This document shows, one piece after another, positions 1 through 8,405 of a stretch of DNA of 47,483 nucleotides (positions are counted from its first letter, which is position 1; every line of letters begins with the position of its first letter). The position numbers and the translations under genes are program-made. The stretch lies in assembly GCF_001667775.1 (NCBI RefSeq), contig NZ_LZJI01000029.1, forward strand, positions 1-47,483, in the 5' to 3' direction. The stretch comes from Mycobacterium sp. E1747. GTDB taxonomy: Bacteria > Actinomycetota > Actinomycetes > Mycobacteriales > Mycobacteriaceae. Under the pieces are notes generated by a model that saw only the letters and a list, made by a program, of their open reading frames with translations, had not been told where the DNA came from and searched no databases.

Positions 1-77
1 GGAGCAACAGCGCCGCCGGGTTCAGCAGGTCGGCGACCCGGGTCGCGGGCCGCTTCATCATCGCGGACGACGCCATG
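1..77. repeat. Inverted copy of part of the DUF2236 gene at the window edge
   Basis: These 77 bases are the exact reverse complement of positions 280-356, inside the neighbouring DUF2236 gene; the match stops at base 78. The copy runs off the left edge, so its full length is unknown. The two arms are separated by about 202 bases. It is either a real inverted duplication or a fold-back assembly artefact at a contig end. Confidence 0.95.
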
Positions 78-136
78 CTTTCGAGTGAACCACGACCCGG
101 ACGTTACAACCGGCCCAAAACGGGCACGCCTAGCCC

Positions 137-1114
137 ATGAGCACCCAATTCGGTGTCCCGGCCTCCGGGCCGGCGCGCCACGCGGCGAGCGCACCGACGA
201 GCGCGTTCGACTCGCCCCTGCTGATGTGGTGGGTGATCGTCGTGCTGATCGCCGCGGTGGTCGTCGCGGGCATCTTCGCCATGGCGTCGTCCGCGATGAT
301 GAAGCGGCCCGCGACCCGGGTCGCCGACCTGCTGAACCCGGCGGCGCTGTTGCTCCCCGCGGCGAACGTGATCATGCAGTTGTCCTTGCCGGGCGTCGGG
401 TATGGGGTGCTGGAAAGCCCGGTGGACAGCGGCAACGTCTACAAGCACCCGTTCAAGCGGGCCCGCACCACCGGCACCTACCTGGCGGTCGCCACCATCG
501 GGACCGATTCCGACCGCGCGTTGATCCGCGGCGCCGTCGACATCGCGCACCGGCAGGTTCGCTCGAAGTCGTCAAGCCCGGTGTCCTACAACGCATTCGA
601 CCCCAAGTTGCAGCTGTGGGTGGCCGCGTGCCTGTACCGCTATTTCGTGGACCAACACGAATTTCTGCACGGCCCGCTCGATGACACCACCGCCGAGGCC
701 GTGTATCTCGACGGCGCGCGGCTGGGCACCACTCTGCAGGTGCCCGAGGGCATGTGGCCGCCCGACCGGGCGGCGTTCGACGCGTACTGGAAGCGCTCGC
801 TCGACGAGCTGCGCATCGACCCTCCGGTGCGGGAGCATCTGCGCGGCGTGGCGTCGCTGGCTTTCCTGCCGTGGCCGTTGCGCATCTTGGCCGGCCCGTT
901 GAATCTCTTTGCGACGAAGGGGTTTCTGGCTCCGGAATTTCGCGCACTGATGCAGTTGGACTGGTCGCGGCGCCAGCAGCGGCGGTTCGAGTGGCTGCTG
1001 TCCGCGCTGCGGCTGGCAGATCTCTTCCTACCGCGCGGGATCTGGATCCTCGGCTATCAGATCTACCTGTGGGACATGCGGTTTCGTGCGCGACGGGGTT
1101 GGCCGATCGTCTAG
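137..1114 (+). CDS. DUF2236 / MpaB-like oxygenase family protein
   Basis: A 325-residue protein of the DUF2236 (oxygenase MpaB-like) family, by position the equivalent of Rv2237. An N-terminal membrane segment lies at about residues 30-52 ([18 protein letters not shown]). The body has the family pattern of a conserved [11 protein letters not shown] stretch followed by [16 protein letters not shown] and a hydrophobic C-terminal half. The family's best-known member is a latex-cleaving heme oxygenase, but mycobacterial members have no established substrate and I assign none. The ATG at 137 begins a continuous frame. The stop shares a CTAG with the stop of the convergent epoxide-hydrolase-like gene. 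Part of the gene (280-356) is duplicated in inverted orientation at the window edge. Confidence 0.85.
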   Translation: MSTQFGVPASGPARHAASAPTSAFDSPLLMWWVIVVLIAAVVVAGIFAMASSAMMKRPATRVADLLNPAALLLPAANVIMQLSLPGVGYGVLESPVDSGNVYKHPFKRARTTGTYLAVATIGTDSDRALIRGAVDIAHRQVRSKSSSPVSYNAFDPKLQLWVAACLYRYFVDQHEFLHGPLDDTTAEAVYLDGARLGTTLQVPEGMWPPDRAAFDAYWKRSLDELRIDPPVREHLRGVASLAFLPWPLRILAGPLNLFATKGFLAPEFRALMQLDWSRRQQRRFEWLLSALRLADLFLPRGIWILGYQIYLWDMRFRARRGWPIV

Positions 1115-2247
1115 CCCCGCACCGTCGCGAAGAATGTGCGCACGTCGTCGACGAACAGGGCCGGTTGCTCGAATGCGGCGAAGTGCCCGCCGCGCTCCAT
1201 CGTCGTCCAATGCGTGATGTTGTAGACCGGCTCACACCAGCTTCTTGGCGCCTTCAGCAGCTCGTGCGGGAAAGCCGCTACGCCCGTGGGCAATTCAACA
1301 CGGTCCAACTGCCCAAACACCTTGAAGCTCTCCCAGTACAGGCGGGCCGAGGACGCGCCGGTGTCGCTCACCCAATAGACCATCACGTTGTCGAGGAGCT
1401 CGTCACGGGTGAACACGTTTTCCGGGTGGCCGTCGCAATCGGCCCACGCCCAGAACTTCTCGACGATCCACGCCAGCTGCCCCACCGGCGAATCGGCCAG
1501 CCCGTAGCCCAACGTCTGAGGGCGGGTGGACTGCTGCTTGGAATAGCCGGTGCCCCACTTGCGGTGCTCGGTCAGCGCGGCCATCGCCCGCTGCTCTTCT
1601 TCGGTCGGGTTCTTCAGGGACTCCGGGGTCGGCCGCCCGATCGGCATGTTGAGGTGGATCGCCGCGCAGTGGCCCCCGTTTCGCCCGATCTGAGTGGTCA
1701 CCGCGGCGCCCCAGTTGCCGCCCTGTGCCCCGTAGCGGTCGTAGCCCAGGCGCAGCATCAGCGTCTCCCATGCCTCGGCGATCTTCTCCACGCCCCAGCC
1801 CGTGCGCGTCGGTTTGCCGGAGAACCCGTATCCCGGCAGCGACGGGCAGACCACGTGGAAGGCGTCTTGCGCGCTGCCGGACACCGGGTTGGTCAGCGGC
1901 TCGATCACCTTGTGGAACTCCACGATCGAGCCGGGCCAGCCGTGAGTGATCAGCAGCGGGAACGCGTCGTCGTGCGGCGAGCGGTGGTGGATGAAATGGA
2001 TATCCAGGCCGTCGATTTGGGTGGTGAACTGGTCGAAGCGGTTCAGCGCCGCCTCGCGCGACCGCCAGTCGTATTCGTCGGCCCAGTAGCCGGCCAGCTC
2101 GCGGGTGTAGGCCAGCGGCATGCCCTGGCTCCAGTCGTCCACGCATTCGGCGTCCGGCCATCGCGTGCGCGTCAGCCGCGACCGCAGGTCGTCCAGGACC
2201 GCGTCGGGGACGTCGATGCGAAACGGTTCCACGGATTCGCCATTCAC
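1111..2247 (-). CDS. Epoxide-hydrolase family protein (EHN type) with Asn at the nucleophile position
   Basis: An alpha/beta-hydrolase of the microsomal epoxide hydrolase type, 378 residues from a GTG at 2247 (a TTG at 2274 is also possible; neither has a clear ribosome site). The N-terminal EHN domain ([19 protein letters not shown]) is followed by the oxyanion HGWPGS motif and a C-terminal [10 protein letters not shown] with the likely catalytic His. Family members carry an Asp nucleophile in a GGDWG elbow; here the sequence reads GGNWG, with Asn codon AAC at 1714-1716 (residue 178). A single G-to-A change from GAC would explain it. The fold is clear; hydrolase activity is doubtful unless the Asn deamidates or a sequencing error is involved. 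It ends tail-to-tail with the DUF2236 gene. Confidence 0.85.
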   Translation of the reverse strand: MNGESVEPFRIDVPDAVLDDLRSRLTRTRWPDAECVDDWSQGMPLAYTRELAGYWADEYDWRSREAALNRFDQFTTQIDGLDIHFIHHRSPHDDAFPLLITHGWPGSIVEFHKVIEPLTNPVSGSAQDAFHVVCPSLPGYGFSGKPTRTGWGVEKIAEAWETLMLRLGYDRYGAQGGNWGAAVTTQIGRNGGHCAAIHLNMPIGRPTPESLKNPTEEEQRAMAALTEHRKWGTGYSKQQSTRPQTLGYGLADSPVGQLAWIVEKFWAWADCDGHPENVFTRDELLDNVMVYWVSDTGASSARLYWESFKVFGQLDRVELPTGVAAFPHELLKAPRSWCEPVYNITHWTTMERGGHFAAFEQPALFVDDVRTFFATVRG

Positions 2248-2327
2248 GGCGCGAGCGTAACGCCAGCGCGACAATCGAGGCCGACGGCCGCCCTGGCGTG
2301 ACGCTCGCGCAGACCGGAAAGCTATGA

Positions 2328-2370
2328 GTGGGCGCGGACGGTATCGAACCGCCGACCGCTGGTGTGTAAA
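2328..2370 (-). repeat. attL: displaced 3' half of tRNA-Val
   Basis: This 43-bp copy is identical to 13742-13784 and runs from the first base of the anticodon loop to one base past the discriminator. Only the 3' half of the tRNA is present, so it is not a gene. The next base outward breaks the CCA, which suggests that the ancestral tRNA gene at this site did not encode CCA. Confidence 0.95.
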
Positions 2371-2577
2371 TGGTTTTTTGACGTATTTCTGGCGTCTCGT
2401 CTGATGTGTTGGATGCGGATCAACGCAGGTCAGCGCGTCGCAGCCGTTTCACGGCGTCGACGGCCTATCGCCTGTTTTTGCGCGTCTTGGCACACTCTCG
2501 GCACAACGGGGGGTCGGGGTCGTTGCCCCCCGTTGGACGCGATCCCTTCCCCTAAGTAGCCGATGCTTTCGCTTTCT
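2371..2577. other. Left end of the element, no gene
   Basis: This stretch lies between attL and the stop of the GNAT toxin gene. It holds one copy of the 28-bp terminal direct repeat (2487-2514). The short open frames here lack coding character and I call none of them. Confidence 0.6.
2487..2514 (+). repeat. 28-bp terminal direct repeat, left copy
   Basis: Perfect 28-bp match to 13661-13688 in the same orientation. It contains two GGCACA hexamers separated by five bases (GGCACACTCTCGGCACA). It lies about 116 bp inside attL and does not belong to the tRNA. Its position at both ends suggests integrase arm-type or excisionase binding sites. Confidence 0.9.
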
Positions 2578-3402
2578 TCAGTCGTTGCCGTCGAACGCCT
2601 CGCGGATCTCATCGTCGGTCACATCGTTATCGTCACCGACGATGACGCCAGTACCGTCCGACAGCGTCACCGTCCGCAATTCTCGGTCAACGAAGCCCGT
2701 GATTTCTCGCGCAAGAGCTAGCGCCGACTCGGCGCCGTCTGGGACAAGCTCGCGCAAACGCTCAGCATTCGCGAGCATCGAAAGGGCGACAAGGCGTTTG
2801 AACTGCTCGTCGGTCAACGATTCCAGATGGTCACGGTCCGCACCCCCGGCAACCATGTCTTCGATCAAAGCCCGACGCTGGCTTGCTTGGTCCGGTTGTC
2901 CCAAGCCCGCGACGCTCGCCTTCGCATCTTTGATCAGCAACATCAGATGGAGGGGGTCCGTGGGTGTCGGCTCGAATTGGTAGCGGAGGTAGAACCGCTT
3001 TGCTTCGTCGTGAAGCGCGTGGACGAGAATCGCTCGGACGCCGATCTGGTCGGCGACTTCAACGCAACGCGCAATTGCGTCGCGCAGCAGGTTCTCGCCT
3101 AGCCCACAGCCTTGGTGTTTACGATCAATCGCAAGGCGGGACAACAGGATCACAGGTATCGGGTCGGGCATATTTCGGCGGAACTTGCCGCTGGATCCGG
3201 AATGAGACACCGACCCCGAGGCGATGGCGTAGTAGCCGACAACTCGACCATCTAGGCAGGTGACGAAACACCGGGACGCTCCACCGATGTGGTTAGCTAA
3301 CGCCCTTTTCCGCAGGTAATCGTCGAGGCTGGATTCGCCGCTGTCGAAGCCCTCGGTGTCGTCGTCGGCGCTGATCGGCCTTGGAAGGGTGTAAGCGCTC
3401 AC
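2578..3402 (-). CDS. GNAT-family toxin (TacT-like) with C-terminal extension
   Basis: A 274-residue GNAT acetyltransferase of the kind paired with DUF1778 antitoxins; characterised members acetylate aminoacyl-tRNA and stop translation. Residues about 1-165 form the GNAT domain, with the acetyl-CoA loop RKHQGCGLGENLL (94-106) and FYLRYQF with the likely catalytic Tyr138. Relatives are usually about 160-175 residues; here about 105 more follow, helical and then acidic (VGDDNDVTDDEIREAFDGND). The GTG start at 3402 overlaps the antitoxin stop by four bases (GTGA), so the two are translationally coupled. The extension could be a separate domain or an added regulatory tail. Toxicity is inferred from the family and the pairing. 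Confidence 0.87.
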   Translation of the reverse strand: MSAYTLPRPISADDDTEGFDSGESSLDDYLRKRALANHIGGASRCFVTCLDGRVVGYYAIASGSVSHSGSSGKFRRNMPDPIPVILLSRLAIDRKHQGCGLGENLLRDAIARCVEVADQIGVRAILVHALHDEAKRFYLRYQFEPTPTDPLHLMLLIKDAKASVAGLGQPDQASQRRALIEDMVAGGADRDHLESLTDEQFKRLVALSMLANAERLRELVPDGAESALALAREITGFVDRELRTVTLSDGTGVIVGDDNDVTDDEIREAFDGND

Positions 3403-3674
3403 GCTTCGGGATCGAATAACGACGGCTTGGCGAATAGCTTTGCCAACGCGGGTTTGTACTGGACCGGCCGGTCAAGTAAGGCGTTGAACTCGGACCATGC
3501 GGCGTCGTCGACCAGGAAGTGCCGGCGGTCCGCCAGCACGTCACGCGCGTGCGCAATGGTCGCGGTCACCGTGAAAGTGGTGAGGTCTGTCCCCTCGACC
3601 TCGGCAGCATGGCGAATTAGCGCATCCTGCTCAGGGGTCAGGCGCACCGCGAAACGTTCAGACTTCGTAGCCAT
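3399..3674 (-). CDS. DUF1778 antitoxin (TacA-like)
   Basis: A 91-residue ribbon-helix-helix antitoxin. The N-terminal ERFAVRLTPEQDALIRHAAEVEG is the DUF1778 DNA-binding region; the C-terminal half (DDAAWSEFNALLDRPVQYKPALAKLFAKPSLF) matches the toxin-wrapping tail of the family. A GTG at 3704 in frame would give 101 residues, but a promoter-like pair (3681-3686 and 3704-3709) predicts transcription from the ATG at 3674, so I prefer that start as a leaderless message. The toxin gene follows with a four-base overlap. Autorepression through the upstream inverted repeats is expected for the family. Confidence 0.87.
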   Translation of the reverse strand: MATKSERFAVRLTPEQDALIRHAAEVEGTDLTTFTVTATIAHARDVLADRRHFLVDDAAWSEFNALLDRPVQYKPALAKLFAKPSLFDPEA

Positions 3675-3720
3675 GCCTCCATTGTGTGCCTGATAGGCGT
3701 ACACGTCAATCAGGCGCCTG
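3674..3720 (-). promoter_or_regulatory. Promoter and likely operator of the toxin-antitoxin pair
   Basis: Read on the minus strand, TTGACG (3704-3709) and CACAAT (3681-3686) are separated by 17 bp, placing the transcription start at or next to the antitoxin ATG. The promoter is overlapped by an inverted repeat, GCCTGAT (3688-3694) and ATCAGGC (3709-3715), and by a 10-bp perfect palindrome CAGGCGCCTG (3711-3720). These fit an autoregulatory operator for a ribbon-helix-helix antitoxin. Confidence 0.5.
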
Positions 3721-3817
3721 CGTGCTGCCGGATTTCCACCCCATCCGAATCTGACGTTTAGAAAGATTATTTGCCTTCGGGAGCATCATGAAGCTCCGCG
3801 GGACGCACAATGACTAG

Positions 3818-4393
3818 ATGACAGCTGAGATAACGCCAACCGCATCGTCGGCAGCCCGGTTCGCTCAGCTGCAAGCAGCCGAAGCGATGGAAGAATCCGC
3901 CTTGAACCACGACCGCCTCGCGATCCTCAGTGAAATCATCGCAGTCTCCAGCCGCAAACCGGATGTCCACATGGAGAGGGCGCGCGACTACAGGAAACAA
4001 GCCGCTGATGACCGCAAGTTGGCGACGACGTTCCTTCGGCTAGCCAAGCTGACGCCTAGGCCTGACGAGTCCTCGTCGGAACCAACGCCAAGCTGCGACG
4101 AGCTTGACACTCAACGACCGGTCCACTTCGACGTAAACGACGGATGGCACGAGGTCGCCGCGAAGGCCGACCGCCTAGCGTCCTCGGTCCGCAGCGAGCG
4201 CCTCGAGATCAAGCTCACCGGTTATCGGAGCGACATGCTCTCAAACGCTGCGACAGCTGCCAGCCTCCGCGCAAAATTCTTGGTCGACCAATCCGAGGCC
4301 CTACTGGTAGCCCGCCGAAACGCACGGCAGTTGCTGTCTTTGGAAGACATAGACCCCAGCACATCGCGGGATCTAGAGCTAGAACACGGATAA
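3818..4393 (+). CDS. Hypothetical protein, mostly helical
   Basis: A 191-residue protein I do not recognise. It is rich in Ala, Glu, Arg and Leu, with an N-terminal helical part (residues about 10-85), a Pro/Ser/Glu-rich linker near 86-105 (RPDESSSEPTPSCDE), and a second helical part (about 115-180). No signal peptide or membrane segment is seen. The ATG at 3818 stands in the divergent gap opposite the antitoxin. Codon third positions look less GC-biased than in core genes. It could be a structural or regulatory protein of the element; no function is assigned. Confidence 0.5.
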   Translation: MTAEITPTASSAARFAQLQAAEAMEESALNHDRLAILSEIIAVSSRKPDVHMERARDYRKQAADDRKLATTFLRLAKLTPRPDESSSEPTPSCDELDTQRPVHFDVNDGWHEVAAKADRLASSVRSERLEIKLTGYRSDMLSNAATAASLRAKFLVDQSEALLVARRNARQLLSLEDIDPSTSRDLELEHG

Positions 4394-4823
4394 CCCACTA
4401 ACCTGCCTGCCAGTGCTCCGCGTTCCTTCGTCCGCTTCAGAATTGTCCCCCAGTAGACCCCGGCATTGCCGCCAGCACGCTATCCCAATCCGGCTCGGGA
4501 CAACGGCGAAATGGCGCGGGGTACACGAAGTGGTCAATTCATCTTGAGATGAGCTTGACTGCAACGCCGTTCGCATCATCGCACTTGGGGTTTATCACCT
4601 GCACCTGCCGGGGACAGCCACCCTTTTCTGATCGCCGGCGGACGGGCGGGGTGATGGCTTCGAAGTACTACGTGGTGTGAAAAGCCGACGCAAAGTGCGC
4701 GCGGGCGATCCAGTGGCACCGTCACGACGACCTACAGAAGCGACGGCCGACCTTCGACGTCCGTGAGAAGCGGTTGGCCAACGGAGCCGGGGGCACGAAA
4801 CGATTGGTTCGCTGCACGTTCGG
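4394..4823. other. Gene-poor stretch downstream of the relaxase
   Basis: No convincing gene is seen in these 430 bases between the hypothetical gene and the relaxase stop. An open frame on the minus strand (4595-5140) has no coding character and overlaps the relaxase end in another frame. The sequence may be remnant DNA. Confidence 0.45.
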
Positions 4824-7628
4824 TCATAGTTCAATTCCGTAGTCCGTGCTGCGGTGCTGGCTTCTGCTGAGGTGCCGGTCTCGGGCCTGGGCGATGTCGC
4901 GGTCACGCGCTCGTTGCTCGGCCTGCCGGGTCTGGTAGCTCTCGTGGCGTCTGTGGTAGGCCGAAGCCCGCCTGTTGAGGAGGTTGTGGACACGTTCAGG
5001 TAGTGCGTGATGGAGTCCGCGTGCCGCGTAGTCGTGGGCGCTGACCGCCGATTCGTCGTTGGCGAGAATGCGGTGGACGAGCGTGGTCGCTTCGCGGCTG
5101 TCACCCCGCCGGGCGATGTGAGCACCAGCAGATGATTCATGGCCGAATTCGGTTGCCTCGGCTATGTGTTCGTAGATGTAGGAGTGGTTGACGATGCGTC
5201 CGCGGGTCATGGCGACGTAGAACAGGTTACGGCTGGTGTCCTCGCGTAAGACGGCGATACTGGCATCGGCGGTGACTCCTTGCGCAGAGTGCACGGTCAC
5301 GGCGTAGCCGAGGTTGACATACTCGCGGAAATACTCGTGGCCGAAGACGACACGGGCTTTGTCGTCGAGGCGTTCGGCACCAATGAGATTGCGTTCGGTG
5401 TCGATGGCGGCCACCCGCCATCGGTTTCCGTTGCGCACTGTCGCCTGCTGCTCAGCGTTTTGGGACCCAGGACGAATGCCGATCGTGCTGTCGTTGCGGC
5501 GGCTGATGATCACATCACCGACCGAGACCCTCTGCCCGCGGGCTACCACGACTGCGGTCGAACTGGGGTCGATACGGCTGCGGTGGATACGAAGATTGAG
5601 AGCGTCAGCCATCTCGGTTGAGCCACACACCAGCAGCGCGTCACGCCCCAACATGGTCTGGGCGCTGTAGGCACCGAGAGCGTCCTCCGCCATCGTTATC
5701 ACCTCGCCGCAGTGCAGCCGGTCGTGGGTGCGATACCACTCCAGCGCGTCGCGAACCGCTTTCGATTCACCGTCGCGAAGCGCTAGAGACGCACGGCGTT
5801 CGTCGGGGTCGGACATCCGCCACACTTCGGACAGCTTCTGCGTCCAGGGCAGATCACTGCAGAGTTGAGCGAACATGCCACCGCGCGCTTTGACTGGCGC
5901 CAACTGGTAGGCATCACCGACCAGAACAGTTTTGGCCCCCGCCTGCGTGGTGGCGGTCAGAAGCTGGCGCAGGTCGTCAGTGCCGATCATGCCTGCCTCA
6001 TCAACCACCACGAGGGTGCTGTGCTTGAGTTCCAACGTGCCGGCGCGCAGCGCGTGCAGGGATTTCGCGATGGTCATGCCGTCGTCGCCAGCGCCCTCGC
6101 GTATCGCGACGTCGACCGCTTGACCGGTCGGTGCCAACACCAGAACGTTCGCGCCGAATCGTTTGCGCACCGCCCCAGCCAGAGCCCGCAGAGAGGTGGT
6201 TTTGCCGGCGCCCGCCGGAGCGCACAAGGGCTGGACCAACCACGGCGAACGGCCGATATTCTCCACCGCGGCCTTCTGCTCCGGCGACAATCCCGCGGTG
6301 TCCTCCTCGTTCACCCACAGCATGGCACGCGGGTTCTGCGCGTCGACCATGTCGAGCAGCGCGGCTTCTTCGGCCAGGATCCGCGCCAGGGTGAACCGCT
6401 CATGGCCCTCGCGTTCATGCGCGGCGCGTGGCGCGGTTAACCGCATTCCAACCTCGTCGACCGCGACCTCCACCGCGGCACGCGGTGGCTGCTCGCCGTC
6501 GACCGGGAGTTGCGCGCCGACGATCTCGACAAGATCCGCGCGGGTGAACACCGCTTTCTCGATTTTCTCCGCCGCCGCGGCCAGCTGCGCCTTACTCAGC
6601 GAGGCCCGCGGCGCGGCGCGCCGCGCCGCAAGCGCTTCCAGAAATGCCGCGGGGTCAACGGCCAGCCCCCGCGCATCGGCGCGCCACTGCTGCTGCAGCT
6701 GGCTCCACGCCAGCTCCTCCGGCTTGGCGGGGCGCGTTGCCTTCTGCGCCGCCGCGAGCTGCACCGCGCTCAATTTCTCGTCCACCGCGGCCAGGTTGTG
6801 GGCGGCCCACTCGCGCAACTGCGAGGAGCGGCGCGACCACGCATTGATGGTGTCGCGACTAATCCCTGCGATCTCCGCCATCCCGGTTGCGGGATCGACC
6901 GGCGCCCACTCAATCCCCAGCGAATGGTGCAGTTCCCGCCGCAACGTGGCCTGATAGATCACCCCGGCGGCGCGGGCCTCGTGGTACAACGACGTCCCAT
7001 CCAACGACACCATGCGGCCATCCGCACGGGCCTGTCGGTTCGGCACGATCACATGGGTATGCAAGTGCGGGTCCCCGCACCGCGACGTCTCATGCTGATA
7101 CGCCACCGCCACCAATCCCGGCAACCGCACGAGATCCTTCTCCCCAGTGGCGGGGTTGTGCACCCTGGTGTAGCCGGCATGCGCGCCCAGGTACTCCATC
7201 GCCTCACCCAGCGCGGCGGTGTGCGCCGTGGCGATCGCTTTCTGCGCGATGTCATCTCCGCGCAGCGCCCGCACCAGTGACACACTCTTGGGAGCGGCGA
7301 ACGTCAAATCAAAGCCGTGCACTCCGCGGGCACCGAATGCGCGGCCCCGCGTACCGTTGGGTGCGACCCCGTCATCAAGCCAACGCGCCACGACTCTCGC
7401 GTCTGCCTCTCCGCCTGCGCGCTGCACATCACTCAAACCCACCAGCCGCGCGGCCGTGTGCTCATCTCCAGCACACACCCACACCGGCGTACGAGTCTCA
7501 TGCTCGGAGTAGTACTCCCCCAGCCCGCCATTCGCGCGTTGCAGATCCGAATTTGCGCGCGAAGCCGTTGTGGCGGTGTCGATGTAGTAGTTGATCGACC
7601 ACCGCTTGAGCTTCGAGATTGTCAACAC
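4824..7628 (-). CDS. MobF-family relaxase with C-terminal helicase (TrwC/TraI-like)
   Basis: A 934-residue conjugative relaxase that nicks the transfer origin, binds the DNA end covalently and unwinds it. It opens with the classic LTISKLKRWSINYYID block; the tandem Tyr14-Tyr15 and GEYYSEHE are candidate nucleophiles. The metal-binding histidines lie in HETSRCGDPHLHTH (about 179-192). The helicase half has Walker A APAGAGKTTS (Lys476) and Walker B LVVVDEAGMIG, as in RecD-like MobF helicases. Starting at the GTG of 7628 gives the family N terminus; an in-frame GTG at 7640 adds four residues. The protein is shorter than plasmid TraI and ends soon after the helicase core in an Arg/His-rich tail. 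No coupling protein or secretion genes accompany it. Confidence 0.93.
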   Translation of the reverse strand: MLTISKLKRWSINYYIDTATTASRANSDLQRANGGLGEYYSEHETRTPVWVCAGDEHTAARLVGLSDVQRAGGEADARVVARWLDDGVAPNGTRGRAFGARGVHGFDLTFAAPKSVSLVRALRGDDIAQKAIATAHTAALGEAMEYLGAHAGYTRVHNPATGEKDLVRLPGLVAVAYQHETSRCGDPHLHTHVIVPNRQARADGRMVSLDGTSLYHEARAAGVIYQATLRRELHHSLGIEWAPVDPATGMAEIAGISRDTINAWSRRSSQLREWAAHNLAAVDEKLSAVQLAAAQKATRPAKPEELAWSQLQQQWRADARGLAVDPAAFLEALAARRAAPRASLSKAQLAAAAEKIEKAVFTRADLVEIVGAQLPVDGEQPPRAAVEVAVDEVGMRLTAPRAAHEREGHERFTLARILAEEAALLDMVDAQNPRAMLWVNEEDTAGLSPEQKAAVENIGRSPWLVQPLCAPAGAGKTTSLRALAGAVRKRFGANVLVLAPTGQAVDVAIREGAGDDGMTIAKSLHALRAGTLELKHSTLVVVDEAGMIGTDDLRQLLTATTQAGAKTVLVGDAYQLAPVKARGGMFAQLCSDLPWTQKLSEVWRMSDPDERRASLALRDGESKAVRDALEWYRTHDRLHCGEVITMAEDALGAYSAQTMLGRDALLVCGSTEMADALNLRIHRSRIDPSSTAVVVARGQRVSVGDVIISRRNDSTIGIRPGSQNAEQQATVRNGNRWRVAAIDTERNLIGAERLDDKARVVFGHEYFREYVNLGYAVTVHSAQGVTADASIAVLREDTSRNLFYVAMTRGRIVNHSYIYEHIAEATEFGHESSAGAHIARRGDSREATTLVHRILANDESAVSAHDYAARGLHHALPERVHNLLNRRASAYHRRHESYQTRQAEQRARDRDIAQARDRHLSRSQHRSTDYGIEL

Positions 7629-7640
7629 CAGCGAGCCCAC

Positions 7641-8106
7641 TCACAGACCGGAGATTCGGCGCTTACTGCGCCACAACCATTCTCGCACCCTTGTGCAAAT
7701 GTGCCAGCAGGACTTGGGGAGGTGAGACAGATGAGATGAATTGATGTAAGTGTAATGGGGACAGAGGATTTGGGACGTAGTGGTATGTAATGATGTGGCA
7801 GCATGGGCGGACGCTGACGTCGGAGAACATTGGGTAGAGGACATGAGGGTAGGAGCGGAAGCCGCTGCCTCAACGCGGAACGTATTCGCAGCCGTGGCAT
7901 TGGATGGTGCCGATGATGCCCGGCGCAAAAATCTGTGCATGAAGCGTCAGTGGAGCGACTTACAGTTGTGTTAGTCGGCTCGATGGATGCCACACCGGGG
8001 CGATCATCCCGCCCGTTGCGGTCCACACCCTCTGGGCATCAATCGCATAAAGCACCTGCTGCGACACCTGGTCGGTCAGCAGGGCCTCCCGAAGGGTGAT
8101 GATGAG
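7641..8106. other. Divergent relaxase/xis gap, candidate oriT
   Basis: I see no reliable gene in these 466 bases. From about 7713 to 7800 the plus strand is almost free of C and rich in G, A and T, with short repeats around TGTAATG. Such strand asymmetry next to a relaxase gene is what an origin of transfer could look like. The open frames here (7622-8026 and 7641-7940 minus, 7780-7974 plus) lack family resemblance. Confidence 0.4.
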
Positions 8107-8304
8107 ATGCAAGACAGCGTATTTAACAACTTGCCGCTGCTACTGCCCGTGCCTCAAGCAGCCGCACTACTGGGAGTGAGCCGCGCCGCGGCGTACCGGC
8201 TGGCAGCTTCTGGTGAACTGCCAACCCGCCGGCTCGGCGGCCGGGTGTACATCGTGACATCCGGCCTGCGCGACCTGGTTGCGCTGCATGGCGAATCGGC
8301 ATAA
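8107..8304 (+). CDS. Excisionase / AlpA-like helix-turn-helix protein
   Basis: A 65-residue DNA-binding protein of the MerR-like excisionase family. The core LPVPQAAALLGVSRAAAYRLAASGELPTRRLGGRVYI contains the winged helix-turn-helix typical of Xis and AlpA proteins. I take the ATG at 8107 as the start because the family begins just before this core; the frame is open further upstream to 7987 but that part has no recognisable sequence. A purine-rich GAAGGG lies upstream. It sits directly before the integrase gene, as expected for a protein that steers the recombinase toward excision. Confidence 0.85.
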   Translation: MQDSVFNNLPLLLPVPQAAALLGVSRAAAYRLAASGELPTRRLGGRVYIVTSGLRDLVALHGESA

Positions 8305-8310
8305 GTAGCC

Positions 8311-8326
8311 GCGTCCGCGCGGACGC
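8311..8326. promoter_or_regulatory. 16-bp perfect palindrome between xis and int
   Basis: GCGTCCGCGCGGACGC is a perfect palindrome seven bases after the xis stop and 80 bases before the integrase start. It could be a protein-binding site or form a small cruciform or hairpin. There is no T-run, so a classical terminator is unlikely. Confidence 0.5.
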
Positions 8327-8405
8327 GAGGTCTCACGAACCTCATGGAGCACGAGGGCTGTCGCTTTGGCGGCTGTGAAGAATTCACGAACGAGCTGGAG
8401 ATCCG

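Noticed and set aside
754..2301. Plus-strand frame over the epoxide-hydrolase-like gene
   Set aside because: Shadow of the real minus-strand gene; the encoded protein lacks coding character.
4653..4823. Plus-strand ASKYYVV, similar to the start of some RNase HI proteins
   Set aside because: A stop follows at once and no further similarity is seen.
7622..8026. Minus-strand frames in the relaxase/xis gap
   Set aside because: Unusual composition rich in Ser, Pro, Thr, Cys and His, several overlapping frames, and no recognisable domain.
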